Shown here piece after piece: positions 48,047-60,901 of a stretch of DNA of 64,000 nt. Positions within the stretch are counted from its first letter, which is position 1; each line of letters opens with the position of its first letter. The stretch is from Coccinella septempunctata (taxonomy: Eukaryota > Arthropoda > Insecta > Coleoptera > Coccinellidae). The notes beneath the pieces were generated by a model. That model searched no databases, was not told where the DNA came from, and saw only the letters and a list, made by a program, of their open reading frames with translations. The stretch lies in NCBI RefSeq assembly GCF_907165205.1, contig NC_058190.1:29415345-29479344 (forward strand), written 5' to 3'. Made by a program: the position numbers and the translations under genes.

Positions 48047-51000
48047 TCAATTTGTTTTCTTCTTTTCAGAGGTCGTTGGAAGGGTAGTCCTCAGGAATAA
48101 CATTAAAATTCTGATTATTGTCTTCGTTACCTTGAATACTAAATATAAGGCAATGAGAACTACAGCTAGAACATCTAGCATGAAATATTCGTAAAGTGGT
48201 ATGTCTGCAGCTGGACTCCTCAAGTGTTTTGCGCCTTTATGTCTGATGACGTACTCGCACCACCAAATTACATTATGTATTCCAGATTGTGGTTGATCCA
48301 AGAAAATATCTCGAAGTTCTTTTGCCTTATTCCTATATCTGAAAATGATAAGCAGACAATTAGAAATTTTTTAATACTCATCGAATAATAAAACGAACTT
48401 ATTGTCGAATTTTTACCTTTACCGTGCTAATACTACATTAAAACAACTTATCAGTTATCATATGTGAAATCAATTAGTATTTCACACTACTTTGTCAAGA
48501 AAAGGAATTCAACGAAAATATACTTCTAAATTTAACAGTTGTGTTCCTCGAACAACTGAAGAATGGAAGAATCATCACTTGGAAGACTGAACGAAGACTG
48601 GTCGAAAGACCCTCCCAGTCAAAAGCAAGATTTGGCAAGATTTGAAATACTGCGTACCACGAATTTGCTCTTAGGTATTTTATCCAATATTCGAGCAAAT
48701 TATGTAAATACTATACTCACTTCTCATCTTTCGCAACCTTCATAATGGTTTCAGTCAAGATTGTTCTGTTTAAATCTTTGGGTGAAATCGTCTCTGCCAT
48801 ACCCTTGGACGTTAAAATTTTTGCATTTAACGGTTGATCGCTGAGGAATGGGATGACAACAAGGGGAACTGCATTGCTGATTGCTTCTTCAGAAGATTGG
48901 AGTCCACCTTGAGTGACAAACACTTTCACATTTGGATGCGCTGAATCGAAAATTTAGAATTAATTGACGTGAAACCGTTTACAATATAGGTAGGTATATT
49001 GATGAGTTGTTCTGAAAACAAATTCTGAATGGCATAAAATGAGCCATATTATAATGTATACTGCAAGGTTATCAGGCTTTACTGAAGTCAAACTAGGTCA
49101 GGGTTTTTGTGCTCTTTATTGATATCCTGAGCTTTCGCCACGTCTGTTAGGCTTCTTTAGTGTATGTAGGTAAATTTATTTACTTTACTATATTCTGTAT
49201 GGAGCTCGTACTCACATTGGACCTCTGAAGAAGCCCCACAGACGAGGCGAAAACTCTTTAGATTTATACACAAGGTTGCTAGTATAATGTTAAAGCCTAT
49301 TATATTTTTCGTGTATAATAAACATCTTTTTCTAAGATGAGAAAAACGAAATATTCTCGTAATATCAGAAATTGTTATCACAATATATTATCGATATAAA
49401 ATTTACAGTTTCAAACAAGTAAGCTGTTGTACATATATAGCGAAAATTAGAACTGCGTTGCTAAGAAAACGTTCAGAGCAATTAAATAAAAAAAATGTCT
49501 ACTTCTGAAGTGCAGAAACAATCTTTGAATGATAGAAATTCTCATTTTCAAATAATTCATCTTTAAATTCTATTTGGAATAATCGAAAAGCTGATGGTAT
49601 CATAATCAAAGAATTATACAGTTTATACAGGGTGAGTCTCTGACTCGTACAAATATTTCAACATTCTTGGGGTCGAAAAAAATACACTTGACCATTTTTT
49701 CCGAATCGGCTCAGTTTAAAAGAAAACTGTAATAAAAAAATGTTATTTTTAGTTCTATCTCACAAACGGAATGAAATGAAATTCGGAATATGGTTTTTCA
49801 ATCATTTGGTGAATTTTTTCCGAACCAGAGATATAACCTAAGTCAACTAAGTTGGATGCTATTTAATGAATATTTGAACGTTTTGTAATATAAAAGTATT
49901 CTTCATATTTTCTCGAATAATATGCTTTTTCTGAGTAATTTGATGTTCATAAATTATAAATTATCTGCGAAATAGGCTGGCACACTTCATTATGAAAAAT
50001 TGAAATGGCTTTATCTTTATATCAGAGCCGAATCGGAAAAAATGGTATGAGAAAAAGTGTTTCATTCGACCTCAACTACTGTTAAAATATTTGTATGAGT
50101 CAAAGACTCACCCTGTAGAGTTTGGAGCATTTGGACATATTTTGAAGACTAATTCAGACTCCCCAAAATTTCCAGCATTTGCACTGGGAGCTTTTACAAT
50201 CATTCGTGAAACACCCTATGTAAAAAAAATTTCTGATTCCGAGTTCTCTATTCCCTGGCCCTACTGGTGTCAATAAAAGCAGCGAAAGTAGCGTTGCAAA
50301 AATATGATGGCCTGCTTAATCCCGGAAAATTCACGAAACCGCGTATTCATGATTTATGGTATGGAAGATGAAAAAGACATGCAGGTCTTTCTCGGGGACG
50401 GTGTTGTTAGTTTAATCTTCAGAAGTTGCACAACAATGAAGGCCATCGACAGTGTGGTCGAATAATTGAATTATTGAAAGCACGTTATAATAGGGCTAAA
50501 ATAAGTTTTTGCCATTCATTTCCACAAAAATGAGGATTACCCACAAGGTTGTCTAGCATACAAAAAAAAATCAAAGATGACATTTGAAGAAATAGAGAGA
50601 CTTTCTTCATGTCATTGTCGAAGAATTGCACTGTCTATTGGATCAACAGTAGAGCGATTCAAAAAACTGCGGAAGACTTGAGAACTCTTCGGTAATTCAG
50701 TAAAAAAAAAATCAAACTTTTTTCTAGAACGTTTTTCGAGAAAACATGACAGTCGAAAATGTCGAAAATGTCGAAAATGCACACAGATGAAATATGACAT
50801 GTGAGGTAGTTAAAGATCAGAATTTCATAAAAATTCAGACTAGGTAGTCTCATATATTTGAAAGAACTGGATGGTATCGTATTTCATTACTTTCCGTCTA
50901 TTATATAAAGTCAAAATAATGTTAGATTATAAACTAATTATAGGATAGATTCCGCCAAATTTTAAGAGTTATCGAACGATCGAGCACTGTTGGCTGACCC

Positions 51001-53395
51001 TGTCATATATACTCTGGAAAAACTCTCATCATCATAAAGGCAGACTTCAGGCAGAATTTCAGAAAAGGTTTCTTTAAGGGACATTCAAAATAAAAAAAAT
51101 TGCCGAGCTTTGCGATTTCAGTATCTGAAAGTGTGATCGTTCTGGTAATGAATTTGAACCAGCGTGAAAAAGCTTGTGACTAAAGTTAGTGTTTATTTCC
51201 TATTTTCATTTCTACGACCAGATTTAACCATAATCATTTCTGGTGTAATGAAATTTTGCATGCATTAAAGGAAAAAATTTTATTTTATCATTTCCATCGG
51301 AAATCGCCAAAAAGATAGAACAATGAACATAATTTTTACGACCTAGCGATTGTATTCAAATCAACAATATCTTTTTGAATTTCCTCGTGTGAGTATTATC
51401 ATCTTATATATAGACTTGTATCATACTAGTATTTTCAATTTTGTATTCGAATTATATATAATACTTTTAAACACATACCTAAAATGGCTTGTTGCGAAAC
51501 CCACTTTCTCAAGTGCACATTCTTTGGCTGACCTTCAGCTCTATCGGATTCCCATTTACATATGACAGTATATGGTAGATCACCAAGAGCTTCCAGTATA
51601 GTCTTCTTTATGTCTCCTTGAACATGATCGAATCTGACATTTGTTCCCAAACTGAAATATACCACTCCTTCCTTCGAATTATCCAGGACTTCTTGGAGAT
51701 CCTGTCAATTAATGATAAGGAATATTAGAGTTTATTGTATTTATGCCCATCCTGAGCATGAATGGCGCCTTGAGAAATTGCACAGAAATGAGAAGCGACG
51801 CACCTACAGATCGAAAACAACTATATCTATGGCTCTCAAACCACGTTGAAACAAAAATACAGTGAGCAGCAAAATGACTAGACTAGTTTTGAAAGACAAA
51901 CATATTACTCAACATTGACGGGAGATTGTTCACTTAAATATTGTATGTAATCTCAATTATTGTCCAGACACTGTGATCCATGTCCTAGAGCGTTGTAGCA
52001 TACCGAATGGAATAGCTTCGAACTACTCTCGGACTCTCGCCTTTTAGAAGCCTCATAGGAAAAAAATTGGGGAAGCTATCACCAGTCACCTCGAAGCCAA
52101 AGATATAGAGTAATAACTCAATAATTTTTGCTCGAAGCCTGTTAAAATCACTGTAACGTTCCACAAAGACTTCGTATATGCAGTATGGCTGTAGCGCCAT
52201 TCTGCTGGAGCCAAAAATTGTGGTCTTTGATCATCTTCCATTTCACTATTTGAAGAAGAATAATAATTATCAATATAAAAAGAAACAGTTATTTTGCCGC
52301 TCGCTGTATTGATTCTTCAAATGATTAAATCTTTCTGGGTAATTTTGTGTCAACAAGAATACAATTTTTGAACACATTCTTGAAGATGTCGGACCTCTTC
52401 ATATAATTGAAATCAATCATATTTTCATATCAAGCTTCTCGAAAATTTCAACAAATAGTAAAGATCACATGTCTTTTACAGTTTTCAAATATATCCAGAA
52501 ATAGTTGCATTGTTGTTTTATGCTCAAATTTTCAGTATTTTTCACAGAACATCACTAAATTTTAATTATTTTCACTAACCTTCGAAAAAGACTCAGTTCT
52601 ATCCAGATGAATATTGAAATATTCTATGACATTGGGAACATTGGGTCTCCCACATGAAAAAATTGGATTGACGTTAAGCATCCATAAACTTGTATTTTTT
52701 ATTATTTCTTTAATTGGTGAACCTTTATCACCAAAATATTTATTCGCCAACAGTTCTGCCCTCGGAAACACAACTAAATCACTCAATAACATCCACATTA
52801 TGTTGACGAACGTACTGTCAAGTTTTTCCATCATGGTAGTGAGCCGTCCACTTTTCCCAGAAAGAAAGTCTGGATATAATACTGGGTGTGTCGGATTACC
52901 TGTCAAGTGATGGTAATACGAATAAACGTTCAAGGAAGAGACAGCTATGAGCGGAGCATCAAATTTCCTCTGTAGACCGAAGAAAAATGGTGTATGCGGT
53001 TCTATTAGGATCAAATCGAAAGCGTCGTTTGGTTTTTGCAGGAGTTCTTGTACACTTTTCTGACCCATTTCTACTTTTATTACTTCCTCACTGAATGAAT
53101 TCATGATTCTGGCTATTGTGAAAACGCTGTGGGATGATCTGCCGAAATTTGACAAATCATATTTGCGGAAAGACTCGTAAGCAACACTAACATCAATCTC
53201 CGTCAGGTTAACCAAAGAAGGATCATTCAGAGGATTCGGTGTAACAAATGTTACATCATGTCCCCGTAGAGACATTTCCTTCATAATTGATTGGTAAACG
53301 AACTGATGGCTTATAGAAGGAAAATAGAAGAATCCTAGAACCCTTGCACAGTTCACTGCACTAATTGTTGAAATGAGAAATATTAACAACCTCAT
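48047..53395 (-). CDS. UDP-glycosyltransferase C (complete, four exons)
   Basis: Complete UGT of about 516 residues, a common length for the family. Exons: 52580-53395 (816 bp, ATG at 53395), 51479-51701 (223), 48721-48940 (220), 48047-48338 (292). All junctions are GT/AG and phases match the paralogs. Signal peptide MRLLIFLISTISAVNC, then SISHQF with the putative catalytic His, DLILIEPH, SLGTNVRFDHVQGD, HLRKWVSQQAI, VTQGGLQSSEEAI, GDQ-type donor site (here SDQPLN), membrane helix near the C-terminus and tail ending KKTN (KKxx). Note WVSQQ where A and B have WLPQQ, and SDQ where they have GDQ; both lie in the UDP-sugar-binding half and may alter activity. It is the most diverged of the three copies and the most compact. 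Confidence 0.93.
49131..49253. repeat. Penelope-like remnant with hammerhead-like core words
   Basis: In UGT-C intron 2, 49225-49253 reads CTGAAGA, then AGCC...GGC, then GAAAA. 49131-49160 is an inverted, diverged copy (GCTTTCGCC...GGCTTCTTTAG). CTGAnGA-stem-GAAA is the core of hammerhead ribozymes carried by Penelope-like retroelements. The closing stem III and cleavage triplet were not found, so this is weak. Confidence 0.3.
49628..50115. mobile_element. 488-bp TA-flanked MITE in UGT-C intron 2
   Basis: The ends are inverted: CAGGGTGAGTCTCTGACTCG on the left and CAGGGTGAGTCTTTGACTCA reversed on the right, extending to roughly 100 bp of similar arms. TA flanks at 49626-49627 and 50116-50117. 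It probably relies on a mariner-type transposase. Nothing coding. Confidence 0.7.
50118..51478. other. UGT-C intron 2 remainder, no gene
   Basis: AT-rich intronic sequence. Short frames on both strands have no recognisable motif. Simple triplet-like repetition of TCGAAAATG occurs at about 50753-50780. Confidence 0.35.
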
Positions 53396-53452
53396 GATAT
53401 TCGCTTCACAACACCAAAACTTTAAAACCTTTCAGAAATGAATCTACCTTAC

Positions 53453-53464
53453 TAATATATTATA
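53453..53464 (-). promoter_or_regulatory. TATA-like box of UGT-C
   Basis: Minus-strand TATAATATATTA about 60 bp upstream of the ATG at 53395, in the same place as the boxes of UGT-A and UGT-B but altered in sequence, while the surrounding upstream DNA has diverged. Position-based prediction. Confidence 0.35.
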
Positions 53465-53973
53465 GACTAAAAACTTCGGTCGAAGCTGACAAAATTAATA
53501 CCTAAGAATTTATAGATAAATGAAAATATTAACATATTATCACAAACACGGTGTACTTGGATGTGCGATTCAGTTATAGGAATGGGATGATGAAAGCTGT
53601 ACGATGTACTTGAGTTTTACAGTTCAAATATGAATGAGCTGATGGAAACTGTATGATTGATATTATAATATGATTATTCCCGAAGTGGATTCTACATTCA
53701 ACGTTTCCTAAAATTTCAGTTTTATTTATTTTGATAATTTTGTCCAGATTGTTCCGGAAGTAGGTATCTTCGAACTTCGCTCTTTCAAATGGCTCGCTAA
53801 ATGAAATTTTTCCAGAGTTTTAGATCATCCATCAAATAAACTGCTCAACATGAGTTAGGGATATTGACTTAAATTGCAAAAAAATATAGTTAAAATAAGA
53901 TTTTTCTGATGAAAATTCATCTCAATATGATTTCAAGTTGCAAATTAATTTTAGCCTGTTGGTTTGCAGCGTA

Positions 53974-55057
53974 TACAGGGTGGTTAAGAAAAATCGAGTA
54001 AAATAACGAAATTTTATTCCCAGAGAATTCAAGCATTTTTAGACTATCAATACAATGTATGGCCTCCACGGACATCAATAACAGCTTGACATATTCTTCG
54101 CAATGTACACACAAGGTGGTTGAACATTTCTTGAGGAATTTGGTTTCATAAACGGGGCAGAAGCTCTCTCAGATAATTTAAGGATTCTGGGGTAGGTTGA
54201 TAATTATCTAATCTTCTTTGGAGCACATCCCATGCATGTTCTATGCAATTCAAATCTGGTGTGTGCGGAGGTATTGGTAAATGTGGAATACAAAGCTCCT
54301 CGCGCGTATCTCAACTATGGCTGCACGGTGCGGTCTAGCGTTATCGTCTAGAAATTGAAAAGTTTCACCAATAGCAGCATGAAAATTTGGCACAACATTG
54401 TCACTGACATGCTCCCTATAGTGTGAGGCGGTCATATTCCCAGGACAAATGTGTAGATCTGTGAGCCCGTTCAAACATATCCCGGCCCATACCATAAACA
54501 TTACGCCCTCGGAATGGATGGACTTCTTGGACATAGCGACGATTACGGGGTATGCGTGGGATTGTCCATACCCTTATTCTTCGAGAATCTGAAAATCGTC
54601 AATATCTGGATTCATCAGTGAAAAGGACAATACGCCATTGATCGTTCCAATTGACATGTTGCCTTGCCCATTCCAGTCTTTGACGCTTATGGTCACTCCT
54701 CATAATGGACGTCTAAAACTTAGATTTACCTCTCTCAAACGTCGTCTGATGGTTTCGATGGAAACTTGGACCCCCATCTGCATTTCGAAGAGTATTCCGT
54801 AGCATTCTACACGTAGATGTAGGGTTTCTTCTCGCCGAAACGGTGATGAAACGATCCTGAGCAGGTGTTGTTTTTCGTCGCCCACCAAGCCTTGCTCTTT
54901 CCAACACGGAACCTGTCTCCCTGAACCTATTCCAAAGTCGAGATATCACACTTTGGCTGACTTGGAGCCTTTCCGCTACAACAACCTGAGTTAGGCCAGC
55001 CTTTAGCATTCCGATAGCCCTTTTAGCCTCAGCGTTTGTTAATTTACGTCTTGGCAT
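53974..55057 (-). pseudogene. Tc1-type transposase (DD34E-like), frameshifted
   Basis: Transposase running from the ATG at 55057 to a TGA at 54047-54049. The N-terminus is a paired-type double helix-turn-helix (MPRRKLTNAEAKRAIGMLK, VAERLQVSQSVISRLWNRF). Catalytic blocks: FTDESRY near 54620, DDNARPHRA near 54330, then LNCIEHAWDVLQRRLDNY near 54200 with the Glu. At least two frameshifts and one stop after FTDESRY break it. The 3' end of the element (CAGGGTGGTTAAGAAAAATC) is at 53974, preceded by TA. The other terminal repeat was not found upstream of the ATG, so the element may be truncated or its end diverged. Confidence 0.75.
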
Positions 55058-57095
55058 TTTCAGAAAACTCGTTTCAAGTCGAAGCCGTTGATAAACTGAC
55101 TTGATTTCAAATTAAGAACATTCATGAAGCATATGCAAAGAACCAAAAGGAAAAAAAAAGGCGACCAGATTGGCGAAATGTCTCATACTGATTTTTATTG
55201 GATCGATTCAAGTTGTTATTGAGTTTGAAATGATTTTACAGCGATTTTCCCAAAGAATACATACTTTTAAAAACGATTAAATACGATATCCCTAACTCAG
55301 CAGTATATCAATATGACATTGATCGTATGACTTCAATGTTCTTTTGAAGTTCTCCATAGTACTTTGACTTAGGTACTCTCTATTCGAGATGATCAGAAAA
55401 GTGCTCATTCATATCTAAGTAGATAACGTTCCAGGGCAAGTGCCCGGGAACGTTAGAAGGATAAAATTTTAAGAAATCCCTGTTATGCGATGTTTATTCT
55501 GATTTTGACAAAATCTGATCTAATTCTACAGGATATTCACAAGAACATGCAGAATTTCGACTGGTATTTTCATCAAAAAATTCCTTATTTCGAACAAAAA
55601 CCTTTAATTTTTTAATCAAAATATATTCTCAGTAATAATAATTTCAAAGTTATGATATTCAGATGGCTATAGAAGAGCTTTCTGCTTTTATGTTATGTCA
55701 GAATGTCAAAGTTTGTTGTCGACGTAGGTTTCTAATGCTTCTTGGGTTGATTCTATGCTATTTCCGTAGATTATGTGCGTTAATATGGATTCATATTCAC
55801 AGGAATTTTAGTTTCTGGAGTTGGATTAAACTGTATGGAAAAATTCCTCTTCACAGTGATGCTTTCATAATTTTAAAATTTATAGACATGGACCTAAGTG
55901 GCCACTATAGTTACCAAGAAAAAGTAGAAAGTGATTTCGGAATTTAATTTTGGAGCTTCATACCACATCCTTTTCGAATAATTCATAGGTAAATATGAAG
56001 TTGTCATGGAAATTCCGGTTATTTCCTCATAAGCTTACTTTTTCCATAAGTTTACTTTCGAGTGTTATATTTAAGAATTTTTTCATGATTTTCATTTAAA
56101 TTGAGGCCATAGAAGCTAGCAATTGAAAAATCTTTGTTGGGAGCATTTTTATTTATACTTAATTTACTTTATTTTATTTATAGATCGATTTACATTTGCT
56201 TCCGGGTAAAATTCTGAACAGTAGATACAGGATATTTCGGTTTTAGATAAAGATATGATAATAGAATGATAAGATAAAGAAATTTCAGGTGAGGATGTAA
56301 TTATCTTTCACAACTCGATTCCAAAGGTTAATTTGCAAAAGTAATTCAGAAATAGAGGAAATAGGTTGAGTGTTATTAGTTGGATAAAACTCATCGGTTC
56401 CCAAAAAAAGATTATGAACATGTCATTCATTGAGAACGAGATGAGACCAGACAAGGTAACAATTATTATAAAACAATACTCGAGATAAGATTATATGAAA
56501 TTACATATAAAATTTGTCTGGTTCAATGAAATGAATAGTGGGATTACTTAATCGAGGGGCCTCTTTGTGGTGAAAACTGAAAATATTCGGAAAGACTTCA
56601 GAGTTATACCTGAATGTGTACCTACTGATTTTAAGCAATCACATACCCCATGTCAAAATGAGATGGTGGGGTTAGTTGAGAAAACTGTTTTCCATTACCA
56701 GCTACAAGATAATACAGCTCCCAGGTTAGGAGGGTTCTAAGATATTGTCTATATTGTGATCTTCGACATACCATAACCATATACATAGGTGCAGAATCGA
56801 TTTTTGAGCATTATTGGCGCATAATAGCGTCCGGGGCTTGGTGGTTGAAGCGTCGGCTTAGTACCGCGATATTGAGCTTGATCCAGGGCTAGTCGATACA
56901 GGTACAGGCCATCATTCACCGTTGAGTTAAAATTAACTGTGCTGTGTCTAAGGTGCTGTAAGTACACTGTAACGAAGCCTACACAGAACAACCTCCGAAC
57001 TCGTACAAGCTCACAGAGCTTCCGGAGGGTACTAGGGAGCATCAGTACAATGTCATATAAATAATAAATATTTCCGAATAACGATTGCGGGCAAC
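55058..57095. other. No gene recognised
   Basis: A 94-residue frame at 55663-55947 (plus) and others show no family motif. A small perfect-looking hairpin AACGTTCC...GGAACGTT sits at about 55426-55456. The stretch 56820-57060 is less AT-rich and may belong to the retrotransposon relic that follows, but I cannot align it to a domain. Confidence 0.35.
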
Positions 57096-57425
57096 AGAGA
57101 TGAAGTTCCTTAGAAGAGTAAAAGGGGTAACAAAGATGGACAGAAGGATGAAGATATAAGGAATGCATTAAGAGTGAAGACACTGGAATAATTTGTGGGA
57201 GAAAGGCAGTTGGGATGGTGGGGACACTTATATCGAATGGAGAGGGAGAGACCAGTGAGACAAATATGGGAAGGTAAAGTGACTGCAAGACCAAGAAGAG
57301 GGAGACCACAACAGATGTGAGAGAATATGATAGAGAAGGAAATCGAGGAGAGAGGGAAGATTGTTAGGGGGGCTACTATGATGACATCATGCAGAATATT
57401 ATGGAGATATTTGTTAAATTGTGAT
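57096..57425 (+). pseudogene. Non-LTR reverse transcriptase C-terminal relic
   Basis: Plus-strand reading with several shifts gives MKFLRRVKGVTKMDR, RNALRVKTLE, then QLGWWGHLYRMERERPVRQI and RPRRGRPQQ, ending RGATMMTSCRILW. This is the conserved C-terminal block (LGWxGHxxRM ... RGRP) following the RT in insect non-LTR elements. Upstream RT core is absent. Minus-strand frames here are only shadows of it. Confidence 0.6.
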
Positions 57426-58947
57426 TTGTGATCGAAGATTAATTCATTTATCATAACCGAACGTAGTGGGAGTTTTGTCGACTTCACCTGCTAGGAGTTT
57501 CAAATGGTTGTTAAGACGAAATGACAACTTTTTCTCGCGTCCTATTTTGGCACTCCGAAAATAATTTTTTCGTAGACCTGAACTAAAAATGACATTTTGC
57601 GTACTAATTTTGCGGCTATTTTCGAAGGTGAGTAATTTTCGTACTGATTCACTTTTCGTACTGATTTACTTTCAGTCAGGCTTTCGTCACTAAGTAATAT
57701 ATTAGATCCCTGGGCGATGGATTCAATTTTGTGAATAGAGAATTTGATGAAAACATAAGTGCCTGTGACAATAACTGTCATTTGATGTTGTCAAATTAAT
57801 TCTTTACGAAATCGGCTAGATTTTATCAGGGAATTAGGTGAGTAATCTGAATGTTAGTGTTCAGTATAATAAAGAATGGATAGTGATAGCGATATGGATA
57901 ACAGTAACACTTGACCAGAGCTCAGGCAATTATGAGGCCATAAATCTTCATACTTTCATAAAGGTATGTGAGGCCGAAAAAATATAATATGCACCTTGGG
58001 AAAAACTGTCTATATTGTCTGGGCTGCTTGCTGTCCTCGGCTGCGCCTTGGCTATCAATTTGCAGGCCCGACTGTAATAGACATAGTTTTTCGTCCTTGA
58101 TTCATAAATAACTATTTTAGAGATATTGATAAAAACCAACGACGAAGATTTGAATATGCATTCGATAAGTGCAATTTGTGAAAACAATCAGTGATCATTC
58201 CGAAATATTGTGTTCTTTTAGAACACGACATATATCAAAATTGGAAGAGTTTTGGCAATTGGTGCTTCCAAGATTACTGCAGATCCTCGGACCTCAAGAA
58301 ACTAACAACCAATGTTTCACCGAAGTTTTGTACATAGCCTCATTGTGCTGAGCCCATTGACTAGAGGGGCTGCTAGCTTGTGTGATTATTTGGAATAAAT
58401 GACAATAACCTAGTCATTTGTTTATTTGTTATTTGTACTATTTGCTTTTTGTTTGTTCGAGAGTCTATTGGATTTCCTATATGTATTTGGAAGCGCAATA
58501 TGAATTTGAAATATGCTATTATAAGATTTGGTGTTGAACTTTTTTGATGATAAGGAAAAGGAAAGTCGAGGCATCGGAAATGGTACCAACTTTTGTTTCA
58601 ACATCAGATTACTCATTGAATTCTATATTACTTTAAGTTATAATTCCACAGGAAATTTGAAAAAAATCTTCATATTTTTTCAAATAGTGCATCATTCCAA
58701 TATCAATAACTTCGAACTTCGTTGCACCGTCAGAAAAAATCATTTTGTTTTCCATTACACTGACAGGGGCAGTTTATCAAAGAGGAACTCGTTGGTTTTT
58801 GTCACTGACGGCAGTTAAAACTTCACACTTGATAGATACCCACCGTTCTCAATCCGCAAACTCGGGAAAGTGCGAGCGTGATCGGAGAACATGCTCTGTC
58901 TCGATCCAAACAGAAAAAGGAATACTCAGGAGATCGAAGGCGAACAC
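57426..58947. other. No gene recognised
   Basis: No supported coding region. The words TTTTCGTACTGATT recur around 57635-57670. The stretch 57990-58100, with GCAGGCCCGACTG and neighbours, is more GC-rich and looks like part of a repeat, but I cannot define its limits. Confidence 0.3.
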
Positions 58948-59406
58948 GATTGAATCAGAGCAAAGATTATAGAGTATAAAGATGGGAAACGAAGCGACTA
59001 AACTGATGTGAGCGCCATCTGTTTGTCAAGTGTGTTTTTAAGACGCCAGGACTGGTTGAAATATCAATTTGAGTGCCATTTGTATTATAGAAACATATGA
59101 AATTTTGTTAGATTTCAGATTGCCATTCTGATCAGAGAGGTTTTAAATCTCGCACCGCTTTTTGTTGCTGATTATTAAATTTTTTTGTCTAATTTCTTAG
59201 TGAAAACCCCAAAATACCTTCCGAAAATTATTAAATAGTGAAGAATTGTTGATCAAATAATAAAAAGGATTTTCTGAAAAAAAGTTTTTCACTCGACTAA
59301 AGGAAATGGAAGCGTAAGTATCGAAACTCGTAACATGTGAATCCGTCATTCATTAATTTTCATTTTCAGTGCTCCAAAGTCGATCAAATTATTAGGACAT
59401 TAAGAC

Positions 59407-59765
59407 CGTAGATAGAGGAAAGAGAAGATACCGCATTGCGCAGCTACGAAGGAGAGCTCTCTGTGTCCAACATCAACTTGTTTTTGTTTACGTTTACCCC
59501 AATCCGAATTTATCTTTTTAGCCACTTTTTTTGCCACAAATTACACAACTTCCTGGCTTGCCGACAACGAAATTCTTGATACTCAAGTCTGAAAACGAAC
59601 GAAACACTATTACATCGAACACAAATCCGATAATTAACATTCAAATATTGGGGTAAAAGTAAACAAACATGGAGTAGATGCACAGTAAATGTCAACAAAA
59701 ACATAGAGATGTGTTGGACACACTTTTCTTGTTGTTTACGTTATCTTCCCCTTCCTCTATCTACG
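59407..59765. mobile_element. 359-bp nested element with 8-bp TSD
   Basis: Inverted ends CGTAGATAGAGGAAAGAGAA and CGTAGATAGAGGAAGGGGAA. The left target copy is ATTAAGAC (59399-59406). The right copy is split by the next insertion: ATTAA at 59766-59770 plus GAC at 60438-60440. Copy 1 of the host element has the undisturbed site (TTAAGACAATG on its coding strand). hAT- or P-like by TSD length; non-coding. Confidence 0.7.
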
Positions 59766-59770
59766 ATTAA

Positions 59771-60434
59771 AGGTAAGCGCACATACATCGGCATCGGACG
59801 GACGGCATGGAAGGAACGGCACGGAAACGGCGGGATTTTTATGAAAGTATCGCACATACAACATCGGAATCGCCGGACGAATAGGTTAGTTGCGAATATG
59901 TCTTCAAGCGTTGAGAAAATTGCGATTGCTCTGGAAGAAGAAAATTTTCGAAAAACGAAGGAGGTGTTGACGGATGTGGATTAATGATATACATGAATGT
60001 AGAAAAAGGAAGGTTTTGGAGAATATTTACTGATATTTAGTCCTATTTTAGTTCTTCAATTGGAATCCATAAGAGGAGCCACTGAAGAAAAGTGATAAAT
60101 TATATTTCCATACCCACAGTTTTCGTGAAAATTCATATTTCTGCCCTGCCTATTGGAATGACTACCCATACAACAAATGAGCTGCTGTAGGTAGAGACTT
60201 GCAAAATGACGAAGATGCCGCGGCAATCTTCGATTGGTATCGCAGATATTTCGGGATCGGCTGGCACGGCACGCATCGGTCGGAATTTAATCCTCGTTCC
60301 TCAATTCCCGTCGGATACGATACGATGCGATGCCTGCCGTCCTCACATATGTGCGTTGCTCCATTCGGTTCCGTTGAAAGTATTTTATTCCGATCCGTAC
60401 CGTCCGTCCGATGCCGTTGTATGTGCGCTTACCT
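59771..60434 (+). mobile_element. PIF/Harbinger-like element, TAA TSD
   Basis: 664 bp with inverted ends AGGTAAGCGCACATACAWCG continuing through GCATCGGACGGACGG, flanked by TAA (59768-59770 and 60435-60437). TAA fits the TWA target of PIF/Harbinger. Inside, a frame at about 59899 (MSSSVEKIAIALEEENF) and a shifted RMWINDIHECRKRK look like the N-terminal part of a Harbinger-type transposase/nuclease, now decayed. It landed inside the right target duplication of the 359-bp element. Confidence 0.7.
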
Positions 60435-60901
60435 TAAGACAATGATTTCAGCAAACACTTCTACTACATCATGCGCAGTAAACATTTTACTTCAAGTCCA
60501 TTTAGAACTGTCCATCCACGTAAATTGTTGTTTGCAGAAAGCATCCCTTGCATGAATGATCCATTAAGGGGAAATTATGATCTTTATAGGTCCATTCAAT
60601 GATTCTCATTTGCTACTCCTTCAATATATTCAGAAATGCAGAGGTTTTATTGATTGCGATTTGAGAACGGAGTGACTGTGAAATTGTTGTTTGGAAAGTC
60701 AAAGTTTTATGAAACCTGCTGTGAGTGTTTTGTTCATTCATTAATCAATTTGTAAGACTAAATCATCAGGTAATCATAAAAATAGCATAAAAAAACTATA
60801 GCCAGACAGGCTAACATACAGGTCTTGTATACCTCCGTGTGGTTCTGAAAATTTTATAATATAAGTAATACATATCTATATAAGGAAATATATTTAACTA
60901 A

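Noticed and set aside
55426..55456. AACGTTCC...GGAACGTT hairpin as a terminator or operator
   Set aside because: Isolated short palindrome in AT-rich eukaryotic DNA with no gene beside it; such signals are not expected here.
56749..57487. Long minus-strand frames (186 and 125 residues)
   Set aside because: The plus strand here encodes a retrotransposon C-terminal block; the minus frames are shadows with low-complexity composition.
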